Counted from the stretch's first letter, positions 54,273 through 63,488 are shown. The stretch is DNA of 64,000 nt from Gammaproteobacteria bacterium UBA7449 (GCA_002477465.1 DLPV01000016.1:1-64000), one strand, 5' to 3'. Translations and numbers: made by a program. The notes: a model not told the origin generated them from the sequence alone.

Positions 54273-55619
54273 ATGAGAAATGCAAAAGCCTGGTCCGGCA
54301 TCGCTGCCCTAGCCCTGCTTGGCGCCCACACCCAGGCATCCGCGCAATCCGACCACGAACTGGCTTACAACGGTGAAATTGGGCGCATCATCAATGAGAA
54401 TTGCGTGGTGTGCCACCAGAACGGCGGCATCGGCCCCATGGCCTTTGAGAACTATGACCAGGTTCGTCCCTGGGCACCGCTGATATCCTATCGCGTCGCC
54501 AACCGGGAAATGCCTCCCTATGCCTATGATCAGCATATCGGCATCCAGGACCTGATCGGCGACTGGCGACTATCCCAGGACGAAATCGACAAGGTCGTTG
54601 CCTGGGTCGAGGCTGGCGCGCCCATGGGAGACCCGGAAAACGCACCACCGCCTGCCCAGGTCAAAGACCCCAGCGAGTGGAATTTCGCCGCGGAGTTGGG
54701 CCAGCCAGATCTGATTGTCCCATCTAATTCCTACGACATCCCAGCCGGCGGTAATGACCTGTGGAGCAACGAGTTCGTTGATCCTGGCATGACTGCTTCG
54801 CGCTGTATCAAGGCGGTGCAGGTAAAACCGCGGGGTGATGCTGCGGCCGTGGTGCACCACGCCAATTCCAGCGTCTGGATGGAAGACGAGGAAGGTGAAC
54901 TGCAGCGTTACGGCATGCTCACCGAATACGCTATGGGTAAGTGGGGTGAGATGGTGCCAGAAGGTGTGTGCCGTACCCTGCCCGAAGGCGCCATGATTCA
55001 GTGGAGCATCCACATGTATCCCGGCGGTGTAGGCGCCACTGCGCCCGGCACCATGATTGAAGACAACGTGGTTGAGATCGGCCTGTGGTTCCACGACGAG
55101 GACTACGAAGAGGCTAACGAAGTCTACAAGCAGGACCTGGCGCTTTATAAAATTGACGAGCAGGATGACCTGGTGATTCCACCCCACGGTTACCAGATGA
55201 CCCAGGGTTTTCACAGCTTCGATCATCCCGTGCGCATAGACAGCTTCCAGCCCCACGGCCACCTGCGCATGAATGCCGCAGCGCTGGAAATTTTCTACCC
55301 GGAAACCGGCCGCACCGAGGCCATCAGCCAGATCTCCAACTGGAGTGCCACCTGGCACCATAGCCACATCTTTGATCCTGAAGTCGCACCTCTGCTCCCA
55401 GCAGGCGCTGTGTTGGTTATGAAGCAGTGGTATGACAACACTGCCGCTAACCCCAACAATCCGGATCCGGATCAATGGGTTTATGGCGGCAGCCGTACCG
55501 GTGATGAGATGACCCATGCCTGGTTGGCCATCACTCACCTGGACGACGAAGGCTATGAGCAACTCGTTGCCGAACGCCGCGAGAAAGAGCAGCGCTCTCT
55601 CGCCGGTAGCGACGATTAG
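54273..55619 (+). CDS. Exported heme c / PHM-like copper monooxygenase (short copy F)
   Basis: A 448-residue close paralogue of copy E with signal peptide to about ASAQ (residue 25), heme site C44-VVC-H48, CuH ligands H195-H196 and H247, CuM ligands H328-G-H330 and M413, and the HHSH cluster (362-365). The end AERREKEQRSLAGSDD nearly matches copy E. AAAAGGAGAG precedes the ATG. Long identical blocks (for example around IVPSxxYDIPA and the HHANS site) point to recent duplication, while the linker near 120-140 and the loop near 280-300 differ. Each copy has its own terminator, so they may be controlled apart. Confidence 0.85.
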   Translation: MRNAKAWSGIAALALLGAHTQASAQSDHELAYNGEIGRIINENCVVCHQNGGIGPMAFENYDQVRPWAPLISYRVANREMPPYAYDQHIGIQDLIGDWRLSQDEIDKVVAWVEAGAPMGDPENAPPPAQVKDPSEWNFAAELGQPDLIVPSNSYDIPAGGNDLWSNEFVDPGMTASRCIKAVQVKPRGDAAAVVHHANSSVWMEDEEGELQRYGMLTEYAMGKWGEMVPEGVCRTLPEGAMIQWSIHMYPGGVGATAPGTMIEDNVVEIGLWFHDEDYEEANEVYKQDLALYKIDEQDDLVIPPHGYQMTQGFHSFDHPVRIDSFQPHGHLRMNAAALEIFYPETGRTEAISQISNWSATWHHSHIFDPEVAPLLPAGAVLVMKQWYDNTAANPNNPDPDQWVYGGSRTGDEMTHAWLAITHLDDEGYEQLVAERREKEQRSLAGSDD

Positions 55620-55640
55620 CCTGTAAATTTACTGAGCACG

Positions 55641-55677
55641 AAAAAGCCCGGACGGGAAACCAGCCGGGCTTTTTTTA
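55641..55677 (+). terminator. Intrinsic terminator after copy F
   Basis: AAAAAGCCCGG pairs with CCGGGCTTTTTTT across a 12-base loop, followed by TATAT. Confidence 0.9.
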
Positions 55678-55705
55678 TATCTGCGGCATGCGATACTCTG
55701 TGCTC

Positions 55706-56113
55706 ATGAAGTTCAAGTTTCTGTTTTCCGCAACTCTCATAGCGCAGCTCGCTCAGCCCGCACTCGCCGCAGAGGAAGAAGTACTGCTTACCATCACCGG
55801 TGATCGCATTGAGCTAATAAGCGACGTCCAACCGCCGGACGATGCCGACGACTTGGTGCTGCGCTACTACCAGCTGCTGCCGCTGGCGCTGCAGGAAAGC
55901 CTTCAGCTGCTGCGGCACCGCATGGACAGGCGGATGGAGGACTACGAAGTGGCTTTCGCCGCCGGCGACACCGCCGAGATAAATGAGATCACTGACGACC
56001 TCAGCGCCTACTGGACCCGTATTCAGCAGATTCACTTTGAGGAATTTACCCCAGCCGCAATGCAGGATTTAGGCGCTGCTTATGCGGCGCTCTACTTTCT
56101 CATCGAAGGCTAG
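55706..56113 (+). CDS. Exported small helical protein
   Basis: A 135-residue protein with a signal peptide (MKFKFLFSATLIAQLAQPALA) and a mature part of mixed strand start then long helices (LVLRYYQLLPLALQESLQLLRHRM near 50-75). The ATG at 55706 is the start of the signal; an ATG six codons earlier is also open. There is no good ribosome site, and the gene begins just after the terminator of copy F. It converges on the Met/His-rich protein gene. I do not recognise it. Confidence 0.55.
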   Translation: MKFKFLFSATLIAQLAQPALAAEEEVLLTITGDRIELISDVQPPDDADDLVLRYYQLLPLALQESLQLLRHRMDRRMEDYEVAFAAGDTAEINEITDDLSAYWTRIQQIHFEEFTPAAMQDLGAAYAALYFLIEG

Positions 56114-56162
56114 AGCCAAGCCTGTCACCCTCAAGCTGACTATCAACGGTCCAAAAAGGCAC

Positions 56163-56196
56163 AAAAAAAGCGAGCACGCCAAGCGAGCTCGCTTTT
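56163..56196 (-). terminator. Intrinsic terminator of the Met/His-rich protein gene
   Basis: AAAAGCGAGC and GCTCGCTTTT form a perfect ten-base stem with an 11-base loop. Read leftward it ends in a run of seven T, so it stops the minus-strand gene; the other direction may also be stopped. Confidence 0.85.
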
Positions 56197-56212
56197 ACCG
56201 GACTGGATTATA

Positions 56213-57391
56213 CTACTGAGGGCCAGACATAATCATGGTGTGAATCATATCCATTGCCTCGCGGGAGCGGTTGCGCTCGGACCGACCGAGGTCGCCGATG
56301 GCCGGGCCGCCCTGGTTGAAGATGCCGCCTCTGAGGGCAGACAGCAGATAGGTCATTTCGTCCGACACATTGCTGTCGTCCTTGGTGAACTCGTCCGCCG
56401 CCGCTTCCAGCAGCTCGTCGCGATTCTCCAGATTCGGGTAGGCGATGATGTCGGCTACCGCAGCGTCCAGCATATTCAGATTATCGATGATCACCGCCGC
56501 TTGCGGCGCTTCACTGTAGAGCGAAGGCGCAATGGCGGGCACGCTGGGCATATCCACCGGTACCGGGAACATGGTCATGCCGGTGTCGGAACCTACCTTC
56601 GACCAGTAGCGCTCGATGGTCACCGGCACCTTGCCAGCAAACTGGGGATCAAGCTGGCCTACTACCATTGCCTCCAGTGCAGCGAGCTGCAGCCACTGAT
56701 TGGTCCACATCAGCGAGCTGAGTCTTGGGAAAGCTGATTTGGCGCCAGTGGCATAATCATGATCCAGGTAGAGCTCGACGCTCTTGGCCACGGTAGACAC
56801 CGCGTGGCGGGCATCGCCAGTCTGATATGCCTCAATTGCGTCGGCCACCGCCGCGCGCTTCTCGCTGAAGGAGGTAGAGCTATCGGCATAGATATTCAGC
56901 AGGTCGCGCTCAAACTTGCGCCCCCAGGCCAGTACACGCCAGGCGTGGGTTGGCAGGGATTTGGCCTCGGAGTACGCATTCTCAGCCGTCTCATCGGAGT
57001 GGTCTCGACGCAGCAGGCCGGTAAGTCGAACCCGGGACTGAATCTCCAGCTCGCCATAAGGTCCATCCATGCTCATGTCCATCTCGCCACCGCCGTGGCC
57101 CATATGTGCCATGGAGTCCATGTTCTTCATCATGTCCAGTTCCATCTTAGTCTCCATACGCGCCTGCATGGTCTCTGGGCTGGCGTTGATCTCCGCCATG
57201 GCGTCGTACAGTGCAGCCTGGGTGACGTCGAAGGCGTTATTGAGTCTCGCCAGTTCCGGGTACTCCCGGGCCAGGGCGCCATCCTGGGCGAATGCGCCCA
57301 CAGACAGGGTCGCACCTAGAGCCAGGGCAATGCCCTGCCCGAGAGCCTTGAAAAATAGGGCCTTCAAAAATGAGGTATTGATTGTTGGCAT
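56213..57391 (-). CDS. Exported Met/His-rich protein, possible copper binder
   Basis: A 392-residue exported protein with signal peptide (cleavage near AFAQ, residue 36). Residues 79-108 hold ten methionines and two histidines (M79, M83, M87, M88, M91, M94, H96, M97, H99, M104, M106, M108), a pattern seen in periplasmic copper(I) carriers. The rest is mostly helical, with no recognised domain. GAGAGGAG precedes the ATG. It is next to two cuproprotein genes, so copper delivery to them or copper storage is a reasonable guess. I could not assign a family. Confidence 0.7.
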   Translation of the reverse strand: MPTINTSFLKALFFKALGQGIALALGATLSVGAFAQDGALAREYPELARLNNAFDVTQAALYDAMAEINASPETMQARMETKMELDMMKNMDSMAHMGHGGGEMDMSMDGPYGELEIQSRVRLTGLLRRDHSDETAENAYSEAKSLPTHAWRVLAWGRKFERDLLNIYADSSTSFSEKRAAVADAIEAYQTGDARHAVSTVAKSVELYLDHDYATGAKSAFPRLSSLMWTNQWLQLAALEAMVVGQLDPQFAGKVPVTIERYWSKVGSDTGMTMFPVPVDMPSVPAIAPSLYSEAPQAAVIIDNLNMLDAAVADIIAYPNLENRDELLEAAADEFTKDDSNVSDEMTYLLSALRGGIFNQGGPAIGDLGRSERNRSREAMDMIHTMIMSGPQ

Positions 57392-57901
57392 GGTCTGACT
57401 CCTCTCTCTGCGCGCTTATTGGCGCTTGAAACCGGCAATGATGCTCAAATGGCTCTCTGGTACTTTTGAGATGGTTATCTCGAAACCTATCTCGAAACCT
57501 GTGTCGAAATCTTTCTGAATCGCGGCCCAGATGGCTCGTATCTGATTCTCAGCTGGCTCTCACCTGATGCCGAGTTGAGCGATAGTCCGACCCGGCTCTA
57601 TTGAGTCGGTATGTAGCACGCTGGAAAGTCTTGCCTGCTGCTAACTAACTGCTTCCAGGTGCCACTCGCTTTGTTCGGTTTTGCGTTTGGTTTTTTGGGC
57701 ACATACTACAGACAGAGAATAAAAGCCCCCTCTGTCAAAGTCCACCAATTATGCCCTGAGGCAAGCCGACAAAGGCGCGTAAACTATTGATACTTTGCAA
57801 CAAATTGTAATCGTAAGGACAGCGGAGAGCTGCGGAGGCAGGTGCCTACAAGACTGATTGCCAGAACCGGCAGGAAAAAGGAAAGCGGCTATCGGCTCTG
57901 G
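57392..57901. other. Gene-free stretch with a short tandem repeat
   Basis: This 510-bp gap upstream of the Met/His-rich gene contains a 12-base unit TATCTCGAAACC twice in tandem (57477-57500), followed by a degenerate third copy TGTGTCGAAATC (57501-57512). It lies 90-120 bases before the Met/His-rich gene start and might be a regulatory repeat. I see no coding frame. Confidence 0.4.
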
Positions 57902-58348
57902 TTACCGGTCGAGGAAGTGAAAGTCCGCAGGCCCAGCCCGGCGCACCAGGATAACAGCGTCTTCGCCTCCGGCGGGAACGGTCCAGGAATGATTCAGCTC
58001 ACCCGGGATCACCACGTAACTGCCCACCGCCAGCTCATGGTCTTCCTCGCCGAGGCGAATAGTGAGTTCGCCCGCCACCACCACCACATACTCATCATGT
58101 CTATGCCAGTGCAAATCGAAATGGGAACCGGCTGGAAACAGGGCATAGTAGGTGATGCCCTCGGTAACCGGGTCGACGCCAACTCGGGAGGTCTGGACGC
58201 CGACGGGAAAGCCGTTGCCGCCACCGGGCGGGGTCCACTGCAAATTCTTCAAATGAACAGCAAGTGGATCTACATTCGCGGATGAAAAAGGTACCAATCC
58301 GAACAAAAAGAGCAGCGGTATCCAACACTTTGTATTTCTGCGATTCAA
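57902..58348 (-). CDS. Exported cupin-domain protein
   Basis: A 148-residue single-cupin protein with an N-terminal signal-like segment (about 8-24). The motif H80-W-H82-xxx-E86 with G93 is the metal-binding cupin motif 1, and H120 in ELNHSW the motif 2 histidine, so a metal site is complete. The only start is TTG at 58348, with AGGAG 11 bases upstream; it begins one base after the stop of the preceding TPR fragment. Sugar, oxalate or small-acid binding, or dioxygenase activity, is possible. Confidence 0.75.
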   Translation of the reverse strand: MNRRNTKCWIPLLFLFGLVPFSSANVDPLAVHLKNLQWTPPGGGNGFPVGVQTSRVGVDPVTEGITYYALFPAGSHFDLHWHRHDEYVVVVAGELTIRLGEEDHELAVGSYVVIPGELNHSWTVPAGGEDAVILVRRAGPADFHFLDR

Positions 58349-58349
58349 A

Positions 58350-58960
58350 TTAAAACAGCTCCTGCTCCAAGCATTCGATCTCTTGATCCCTAAACTTGAA
58401 GTTTTTCATGTTGGGCAAAGCCTGTGCACTTGAGAGGCATTCTCGCCCCCGTTCAAGGTCGCCTATGGTGACATGGACTTTCGCCAGTTCCAAATAGGTC
58501 TCCCATTCCCCAAACCTGGCACCAGTGCGCCTAGATATCTCCAATGCTTCCTCCAGGTCCTTGATCGCTACGTCAAAGTCATGAACAGCTAAATAATATC
58601 TCGCGCGGCCATTCAGTCCTGTGGGCAAGTAGAGCCATTCATCGGCACGCTTCAATAGATCCACTTGCTTATCCAACTGAAGCTTTGCGTTTACCTTATC
58701 TCCCATAGCGAGAAAGGTAAGCCCTAATACAAGGATATCACTGGCAAGAATAGATGTTGTATCAACGCTTACTTGCCACGACTTTCGATTTCTCCACGCG
58801 AATGTTTTGAGCAAGCGATTAAGTGACGCAAGTGGTCTTGCAGTATCAAGTAGGAATTTGCAATAGTATGAACTAATAGTTGGGAATGTTACATCGACGT
58901 CAACTGTCGGTTTGCAGAAAACCTCCTCCACTTCCAAAAACAGCTTCTCAGCTATCGACA
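58350..58960 (-). pseudogene. Truncated TPR-repeat protein
   Basis: The minus frame from about 58911 down encodes TPR-like helical repeats (for example LNGRARYYLAVHDFDVAIKDLEEALEISRR and the following WETYLELAKVHVTIGDLERGRECL), but its N-terminal 70 codons are antisense to the pilin remnant and look like noise. The real protein therefore lacks its beginning, and the junction lies near 58960. It is probably the tail of a larger TPR protein cut by a rearrangement. A short TPR protein with a late start is the alternative. Confidence 0.5.
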
Positions 58961-58965
58961 AACCA

Positions 58966-59409
58966 CCCCCTAGGAAACTTGAAAAGGCCCGCTTCTCCGA
59001 GGCTATCCTGGCCATCGGCGGCCATCGCTCAGCCATCATTAAAGCGGCCTCAACCGGGCGCGTCAGCGCCATCGCGGATTTTGATGCTTGGACCCTTGGC
59101 ATTCCGGCCACCACGGTGGCAACTGCCAGTGACCACGGGATAGACGTGGTAGATGGTGCCATTACCATCACTTGACGATCAGACGGCACCAGCCTGGCGG
59201 GGGAGACCTATACTCTTGCGGCCCAGGGCTTCGCGCCCCCCTTGCAGTGGGTCGCCAGCGGCAGCTGTGTCGCCAGCGGTTACTGCAAGATCTTAGATCA
59301 AGTTTGCTGCTACTCCATTCAACCCAAATTACCTGAACTGAGCCAATCGGAGCTGGCGTTTTATCCGGTTCTTGGCAACAATCTCACTTATGATCTGCGG
59401 CTGTTATAG
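58966..59409 (+). pseudogene. Type IV pilin remnant with in-frame stop
   Basis: One plus-strand frame reads RFSEAILA near the start and, at the end, DGTSLAGETYTLAAQ then WVASGSCVASGYCK, which is the disulfide-loop end of a type IV pilin. The frame is broken by TGA at 59173-59175. The N-terminal cleavage site and hydrophobic helix are missing, so the gene is dead. It abuts the truncated TPR gene on the other strand, marking a rearrangement point. Confidence 0.5.
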
Positions 59410-59493
59410 CTGCCTGTCTCTCCAACAAACGCAGCTGCCATCTATCACAGGCAGCCATCATAAGAAGAAGCTTGCAGACAGCCAGGAGTTTAC

Positions 59494-60675
59494 ATGTCTA
59501 ACGCGGCCACCCTGACCCCGGAACAAACCCGTCGCAATCAGCTCGGCCTGATTGTCAGTGCCAGCATCGCCGCCCTGCTCTACCTCTACTTGTACGTGGA
59601 GATGGGCTGGCGTCAGGCCAGCCTGTTTCTGGTGGGACTGGCGGCCGGAGTGATTCTCTACCACGCGGCTTTTGGTTTTACCGGGGCGTGGCGCGAGGTG
59701 GCGAAGACCGGACGCAGCGCAGGCCTGCGGGCACAGATGGTGATGCTGGGAGTCACGGTGCTGATCTTCACCCCACTCATCTCGGTGGGCGAAATCGGTG
59801 GTATCGCCCTGCGCGGCAGCGTGGCACCAGTTAATCTCGGCGTGGTGTGCGGCGCCTTTCTGTTTGGTATCGGTATGCAGCTGGGCGGCGGCTGTGCCTC
59901 TGGCACCCTGTTTACCGCCGGTGGCGGCAATGTACGTATGCTGGTGACCCTGGCGAGCTTTATCGCGGGTTCCGTGCTGGGCACCTTTCACTGGCAGAGC
60001 TGGCAGGGTGTCCCCGGCTTCGAGCCCATGGCCCTGTCCCGCAGCTTTGGCGTAGTCGGCGGCGTTCTTATCAGCATGGTGTTATTCGCCGGGGTCTACC
60101 TGGCGGCAGCGGCCTGGGAGAAATGCCGCCATGGCGACCTGCTCAGCACTAAAATCGCCAGCTCGCCCACATTACTGCGCGGTCCCTGGCCATTGATCGC
60201 AGGCGCCCTGGCTTTGACGGCAGTCAATGTGGCTACGCTACTTCTGGCAGGCCGCCCCTGGGGTGTGACCGCTGCCTTTGCCTTATGGGGAGCAAAAATT
60301 CTGGGCGTGGTGGGGCTCGATATTTCTCACTGGGCTTACTGGAGCAGGCCCAACTCATTGGCTTCGCTGAATGGCAGCCTATTTAACGATATCACCTCGG
60401 TGATGAACTTTGGCATCATGCTGGGGGCGTTAATGGCCGCCAGCCTGGCCCACAAGTTTTCCCCTTCCATGCGCATCCCGGCGCGGTCGCTGCTAGCCGC
60501 GGTGGTCGGTGGATTAATGCTGGGCTACGGAGCGCGCATCGCCTTCGGCTGCAACATCGGCGCCTATTTTGGCGGCATCTCCTCCACCAGCCTGCACGGT
60601 TGGCTCTGGTTTGTGGCGGCCTTCGCCGGCAGCAGCATCGGCACTCGCCTGCGACCCTGGTTTGGCCTGGACTGA
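59494..60675 (+). CDS. YeeE/YedE-family sulfur transporter
   Basis: A 393-residue inner-membrane protein with about ten membrane segments. GGGCASGTLFTAGGG near 130 and GYGARIAFGCNIGAYFGG near 350 carry the two conserved cysteines of the YeeE/YedE family, whose studied member TsuA imports thiosulfate. AGGAG precedes the ATG. It is next to the molybdate genes on the same strand as modE, a reasonable link if sulfur is for molybdenum cofactor sulfuration, but that is inference. Confidence 0.87.
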   Translation: MSNAATLTPEQTRRNQLGLIVSASIAALLYLYLYVEMGWRQASLFLVGLAAGVILYHAAFGFTGAWREVAKTGRSAGLRAQMVMLGVTVLIFTPLISVGEIGGIALRGSVAPVNLGVVCGAFLFGIGMQLGGGCASGTLFTAGGGNVRMLVTLASFIAGSVLGTFHWQSWQGVPGFEPMALSRSFGVVGGVLISMVLFAGVYLAAAAWEKCRHGDLLSTKIASSPTLLRGPWPLIAGALALTAVNVATLLLAGRPWGVTAAFALWGAKILGVVGLDISHWAYWSRPNSLASLNGSLFNDITSVMNFGIMLGALMAASLAHKFSPSMRIPARSLLAAVVGGLMLGYGARIAFGCNIGAYFGGISSTSLHGWLWFVAAFAGSSIGTRLRPWFGLD

Positions 60676-60740
60676 GGGCAGCAAACAAATAAGGCACAAT
60701 GGGGTTTCCCTTTGCCGTCTTGGCCTAATACCATCGGTCC

Positions 60741-61601
60741 ATGAGCGATACTTTTAAGTCCAAGCCCAAATCCAGGTCGGAATCTGGGCCCAGGCCTAAA
60801 TCCAAACCCGGGCGCCCGGCCCTGAAGGGCAGCCTGTTCCTGCAGCAGGATGAGCGCCAGTCCTTCACCCAAGCCCAGATCGACCTGCTGAACGCCATCG
60901 CCTCCACGGGATCGATCAGCGGTGCTGCCCGCGCGGCGGGAGTCAGCTACAAGACCGCCTGGGATCGCATCGATGCCATGAACAATCTCTCAACCAGGCC
61001 GCTAGTAGCCCGTTCCGCTGGCGGCGCCCGGGGCGGCGGCACCCAGCTTACAGACTTCGGTCAGCAGGTACTGAACGGCTTCAACGCAATCCAGGAACAG
61101 CACGCGGAATTTGTGGATCGTCTTGGAGAGCAGGTGCAGGAACTGGACGACGTGGCGGATTTTCTGAACCTGGGAAAGCTCAAGACCAGCGCCCGTAACC
61201 AGTACCGCGGCCGCGTGAGCAAGTTGACCCGCGGCGCCGTCAATGCCGAGGTGGAACTGGCGCTCAGCGACAGTATCCGCCTAGTCGCCATCATCACCAA
61301 TGACAGCGTCGAACGCATGGAGTTGGCGGTAGGCTGCGAGGCCATTGCCCTGATCAAGTCATCTTGGGTGTTACTATGTCGGGACAGCAGACTCAGGACC
61401 AGCGCCCGCAACCAGCTTGGCGGCATAATAAGTCAGGTCACCGACGGTGAAGTGAACGCAGAGGTGACCCTGGACCTAGGAGACGGCAAAACCCTCACCG
61501 CCATGGTCACGAGCGCCAGCCTCGAAGACCTGGAAATGGAAGTGGGGGACAGTGCGACGGCACTGTTCAAAGCTTCGTCGGTCATACTGATGCGGGCCTG
61601 A
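60741..61601 (+). CDS. modE: Molybdate-responsive regulator ModE
   Basis: A 286-residue regulator. A basic N-terminal extension rich in Lys and Pro (1-28) precedes the winged helix-turn-helix (about 38-105, with GSISGAARAAGVSYKTAWDRID), followed by two molybdate-binding Mop/TOBE domains (about 145-210 and 218-285), each with TSARNQ. With molybdate bound ModE represses mod genes; a matching operator lies upstream of modB. Convergent with modC, 57 bases between stops. Confidence 0.93.
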   Translation: MSDTFKSKPKSRSESGPRPKSKPGRPALKGSLFLQQDERQSFTQAQIDLLNAIASTGSISGAARAAGVSYKTAWDRIDAMNNLSTRPLVARSAGGARGGGTQLTDFGQQVLNGFNAIQEQHAEFVDRLGEQVQELDDVADFLNLGKLKTSARNQYRGRVSKLTRGAVNAEVELALSDSIRLVAIITNDSVERMELAVGCEAIALIKSSWVLLCRDSRLRTSARNQLGGIISQVTDGEVNAEVTLDLGDGKTLTAMVTSASLEDLEMEVGDSATALFKASSVILMRA

Positions 61602-61658
61602 GCAGACAGCCCATGGCGTCTGATTAGTTCAGCTTAATTCAGCTCAGCTCAATTTAGC

Positions 61659-62783
61659 TCAATACAGTACCGCTACCGATTTAATCTGCGCCCACACCGG
61701 CTTGCCCGGACTCAGCGCCAGTTGCGCCACCGAACGCCGAGAGATCCGTGCGACGAGGCGCGTCTCGCCTGGCGCCCCCACCAAAAGTTGCACCAGCGCC
61801 ATGGCAGGATCAGCATCCTCGGCAATGGCTGCCACCTCAGCAGGTAAGCGATTGAGTATACTGCTGGCCTGATCGGCTTCCAGGGACAGACTGATATCCC
61901 GCGCCAGGGTACGCACCCGCAGCTGCTGGCCCATGGCCTCACCACTATCCCGCAGCCAGAGCTGGCCACCCTCAAAATCGACACGGATCAGGTGCCACTC
62001 ACTATCCCGCTCTGTCACCCTGCCTTCAACGATTGCACCGGCCTCCTCACCCAATATACCCGGCACATCAATCCGAGCCAGCACCTCGCGAATCGGACCA
62101 CAAGCGCGGACCCTGCCTTGGGACAGGATCATCAGGTGGTCCGCAAGTCGGGTCACCTCATCAAGGGCATGGGTGACATAGATCATGGGGATTTTCAGCT
62201 CGGCCCGTATGCGATCCAGATAAGGCAGGATCTCCTGCTTGCGAGTCTGATCCAGAGCCGCCAGCGGCTCATCCATCAGCAGCAACTCGGGTTTGATCAA
62301 GAGTGACCGGGCGATAGACAGACGCTGGCGTTCACCGCCAGATAGTTGCTGCGGTCGCTGCTGCAGCAGATCTCCGAGGCCCAGCAGCGCGATGACATCT
62401 TGCACCTCCTGCTCATTTACAGTCGCGGCGGCACGCTTGCGGGCAAATTCCAGATTGCCCGCGGCCGTCAGATGCTCGAACAAACTCGCTTCCTGAAACA
62501 CATAGCCGACGGGGCGTCGATGCGCCGGCAGGGATTCTTTTTCATCGTGCCAGGTCTCCCCTTTTACCCGTAAATAGCCTGACTCGATGGGCTGCAATCC
62601 AGCCAGGGCTCGGAGCAACGTGGTCTTGCCGCAACCGGAGGCACCGAACACCACGGTCACACCGGCGCCCGGGAGACGCTCATCGACCCGCAGGTCAAAT
62701 GACCCGGCTTCGTGTTTCGAACCCGGCAGACGCACAGAAAAATCGGCAATGATGGCAGAGTTGAGTGTTGCGGCAGCAGTCAT
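61659..62783 (-). CDS. modC: Molybdate ABC transporter ATP-binding protein
   Basis: A 374-residue ATPase. Walker A GASGCGKTT (near 47-55), signature LSGGERQR, Walker B LLLMDEP and the switch histidine in VTHALDE are complete. The C-terminus has a TOBE-like molybdate domain (about 295-372, SVAQLALSPG). It starts nine bases after modB stops, with GAGGC before the ATG, so the two are co-translated. Confidence 0.95.
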   Translation of the reverse strand: MTAAATLNSAIIADFSVRLPGSKHEAGSFDLRVDERLPGAGVTVVFGASGCGKTTLLRALAGLQPIESGYLRVKGETWHDEKESLPAHRRPVGYVFQEASLFEHLTAAGNLEFARKRAAATVNEQEVQDVIALLGLGDLLQQRPQQLSGGERQRLSIARSLLIKPELLLMDEPLAALDQTRKQEILPYLDRIRAELKIPMIYVTHALDEVTRLADHLMILSQGRVRACGPIREVLARIDVPGILGEEAGAIVEGRVTERDSEWHLIRVDFEGGQLWLRDSGEAMGQQLRVRTLARDISLSLEADQASSILNRLPAEVAAIAEDADPAMALVQLLVGAPGETRLVARISRRSVAQLALSPGKPVWAQIKSVAVLY

Positions 62784-62792
62784 GACGGTGCC

Positions 62793-63488
62793 TCAGGCGC
62801 TGAAGCGCAGACCAGCGTCGCCGCGCCGGGCCGGGATGGAATACAGAAACAACAGCACCAGGAAGGAAAACAGCACCATAGCCCCCGCCAGCCAATGGGC
62901 CTGACCATAATCCAGCGCCTCCACATGATCATAGATCTGCACTGACAGCACTCGAGTCTGTCCCGGAATATTGCCGCCGATCATCAGCACCACCCCAAAT
63001 TCCCCCAGGGTATGGGCGAAGCCCAGCACCGAGGCGCTGAGAAAACCGGGTCGCGCCAGGGGCAGGACTACATGCAGGAAGCGGTCCCAGGGGCCGGCTC
63101 TCAGGGTTGCGGCCATCTCCAGGGGGCGCTCGCCAATACTGGCAAAGGAATTTTGCAGGGGCTGCACCACGAAGGGCATGGAATAACACACTGAGCCCAC
63201 TACCAGGCCCCAGAAGGTAAACGGCAGAGAGCCCAGACCAAGGGATTGGGTCAAGCCCCCGATGGGCCCGTTTGGCCCCATGGCCACCAGCAGATAAAAA
63301 CCCAGCACCGTGGGCGGCAGCACCAGCGGTAGCGCCACGATTGATGCCACTGGCCCCTTGAGTCTGGAGCGGGTGCGCGCCAGCCACCACGCCAGGGGCG
63401 TACCGAGCATTAGCAGGATCAGGGTTGTGACTGCGGCGAGCTGCAGGCTCAAACTGATAGCCGCCCAGTCTGCTGCGCTAAAACCCAT
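62793..63488 (-). CDS. modB: Molybdate ABC transporter permease
   Basis: A 231-residue inner-membrane permease with about five segments. The EAA-like loop EMAATLRAGPWDRFLHVVLPLARPG is intact and GxxH-type end is normal. GAGG precedes the ATG at 63488. The ModE operator lies 31-58 bases upstream. modA, the binding protein that normally precedes it, is absent here; the next gene to the right is on the other strand, so modA must be elsewhere or lost. Confidence 0.95.
   Translation of the reverse strand: MGFSAADWAAISLSLQLAAVTTLILLMLGTPLAWWLARTRSRLKGPVASIVALPLVLPPTVLGFYLLVAMGPNGPIGGLTQSLGLGSLPFTFWGLVVGSVCYSMPFVVQPLQNSFASIGERPLEMAATLRAGPWDRFLHVVLPLARPGFLSASVLGFAHTLGEFGVVLMIGGNIPGQTRVLSVQIYDHVEALDYGQAHWLAGAMVLFSFLVLLFLYSIPARRGDAGLRFSA

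Noticed and set aside
54570..55562. A 330-codon open frame on the minus strand
   Set aside because: It is antisense to PHM-like copy F, whose heme and copper motifs make the plus strand certain.
58880..59189. N-terminal part of the TPR frame as coding sequence
   Set aside because: The residues there look like antisense noise opposite a pilin-like frame on the plus strand; only the part below about 58960 has TPR character.
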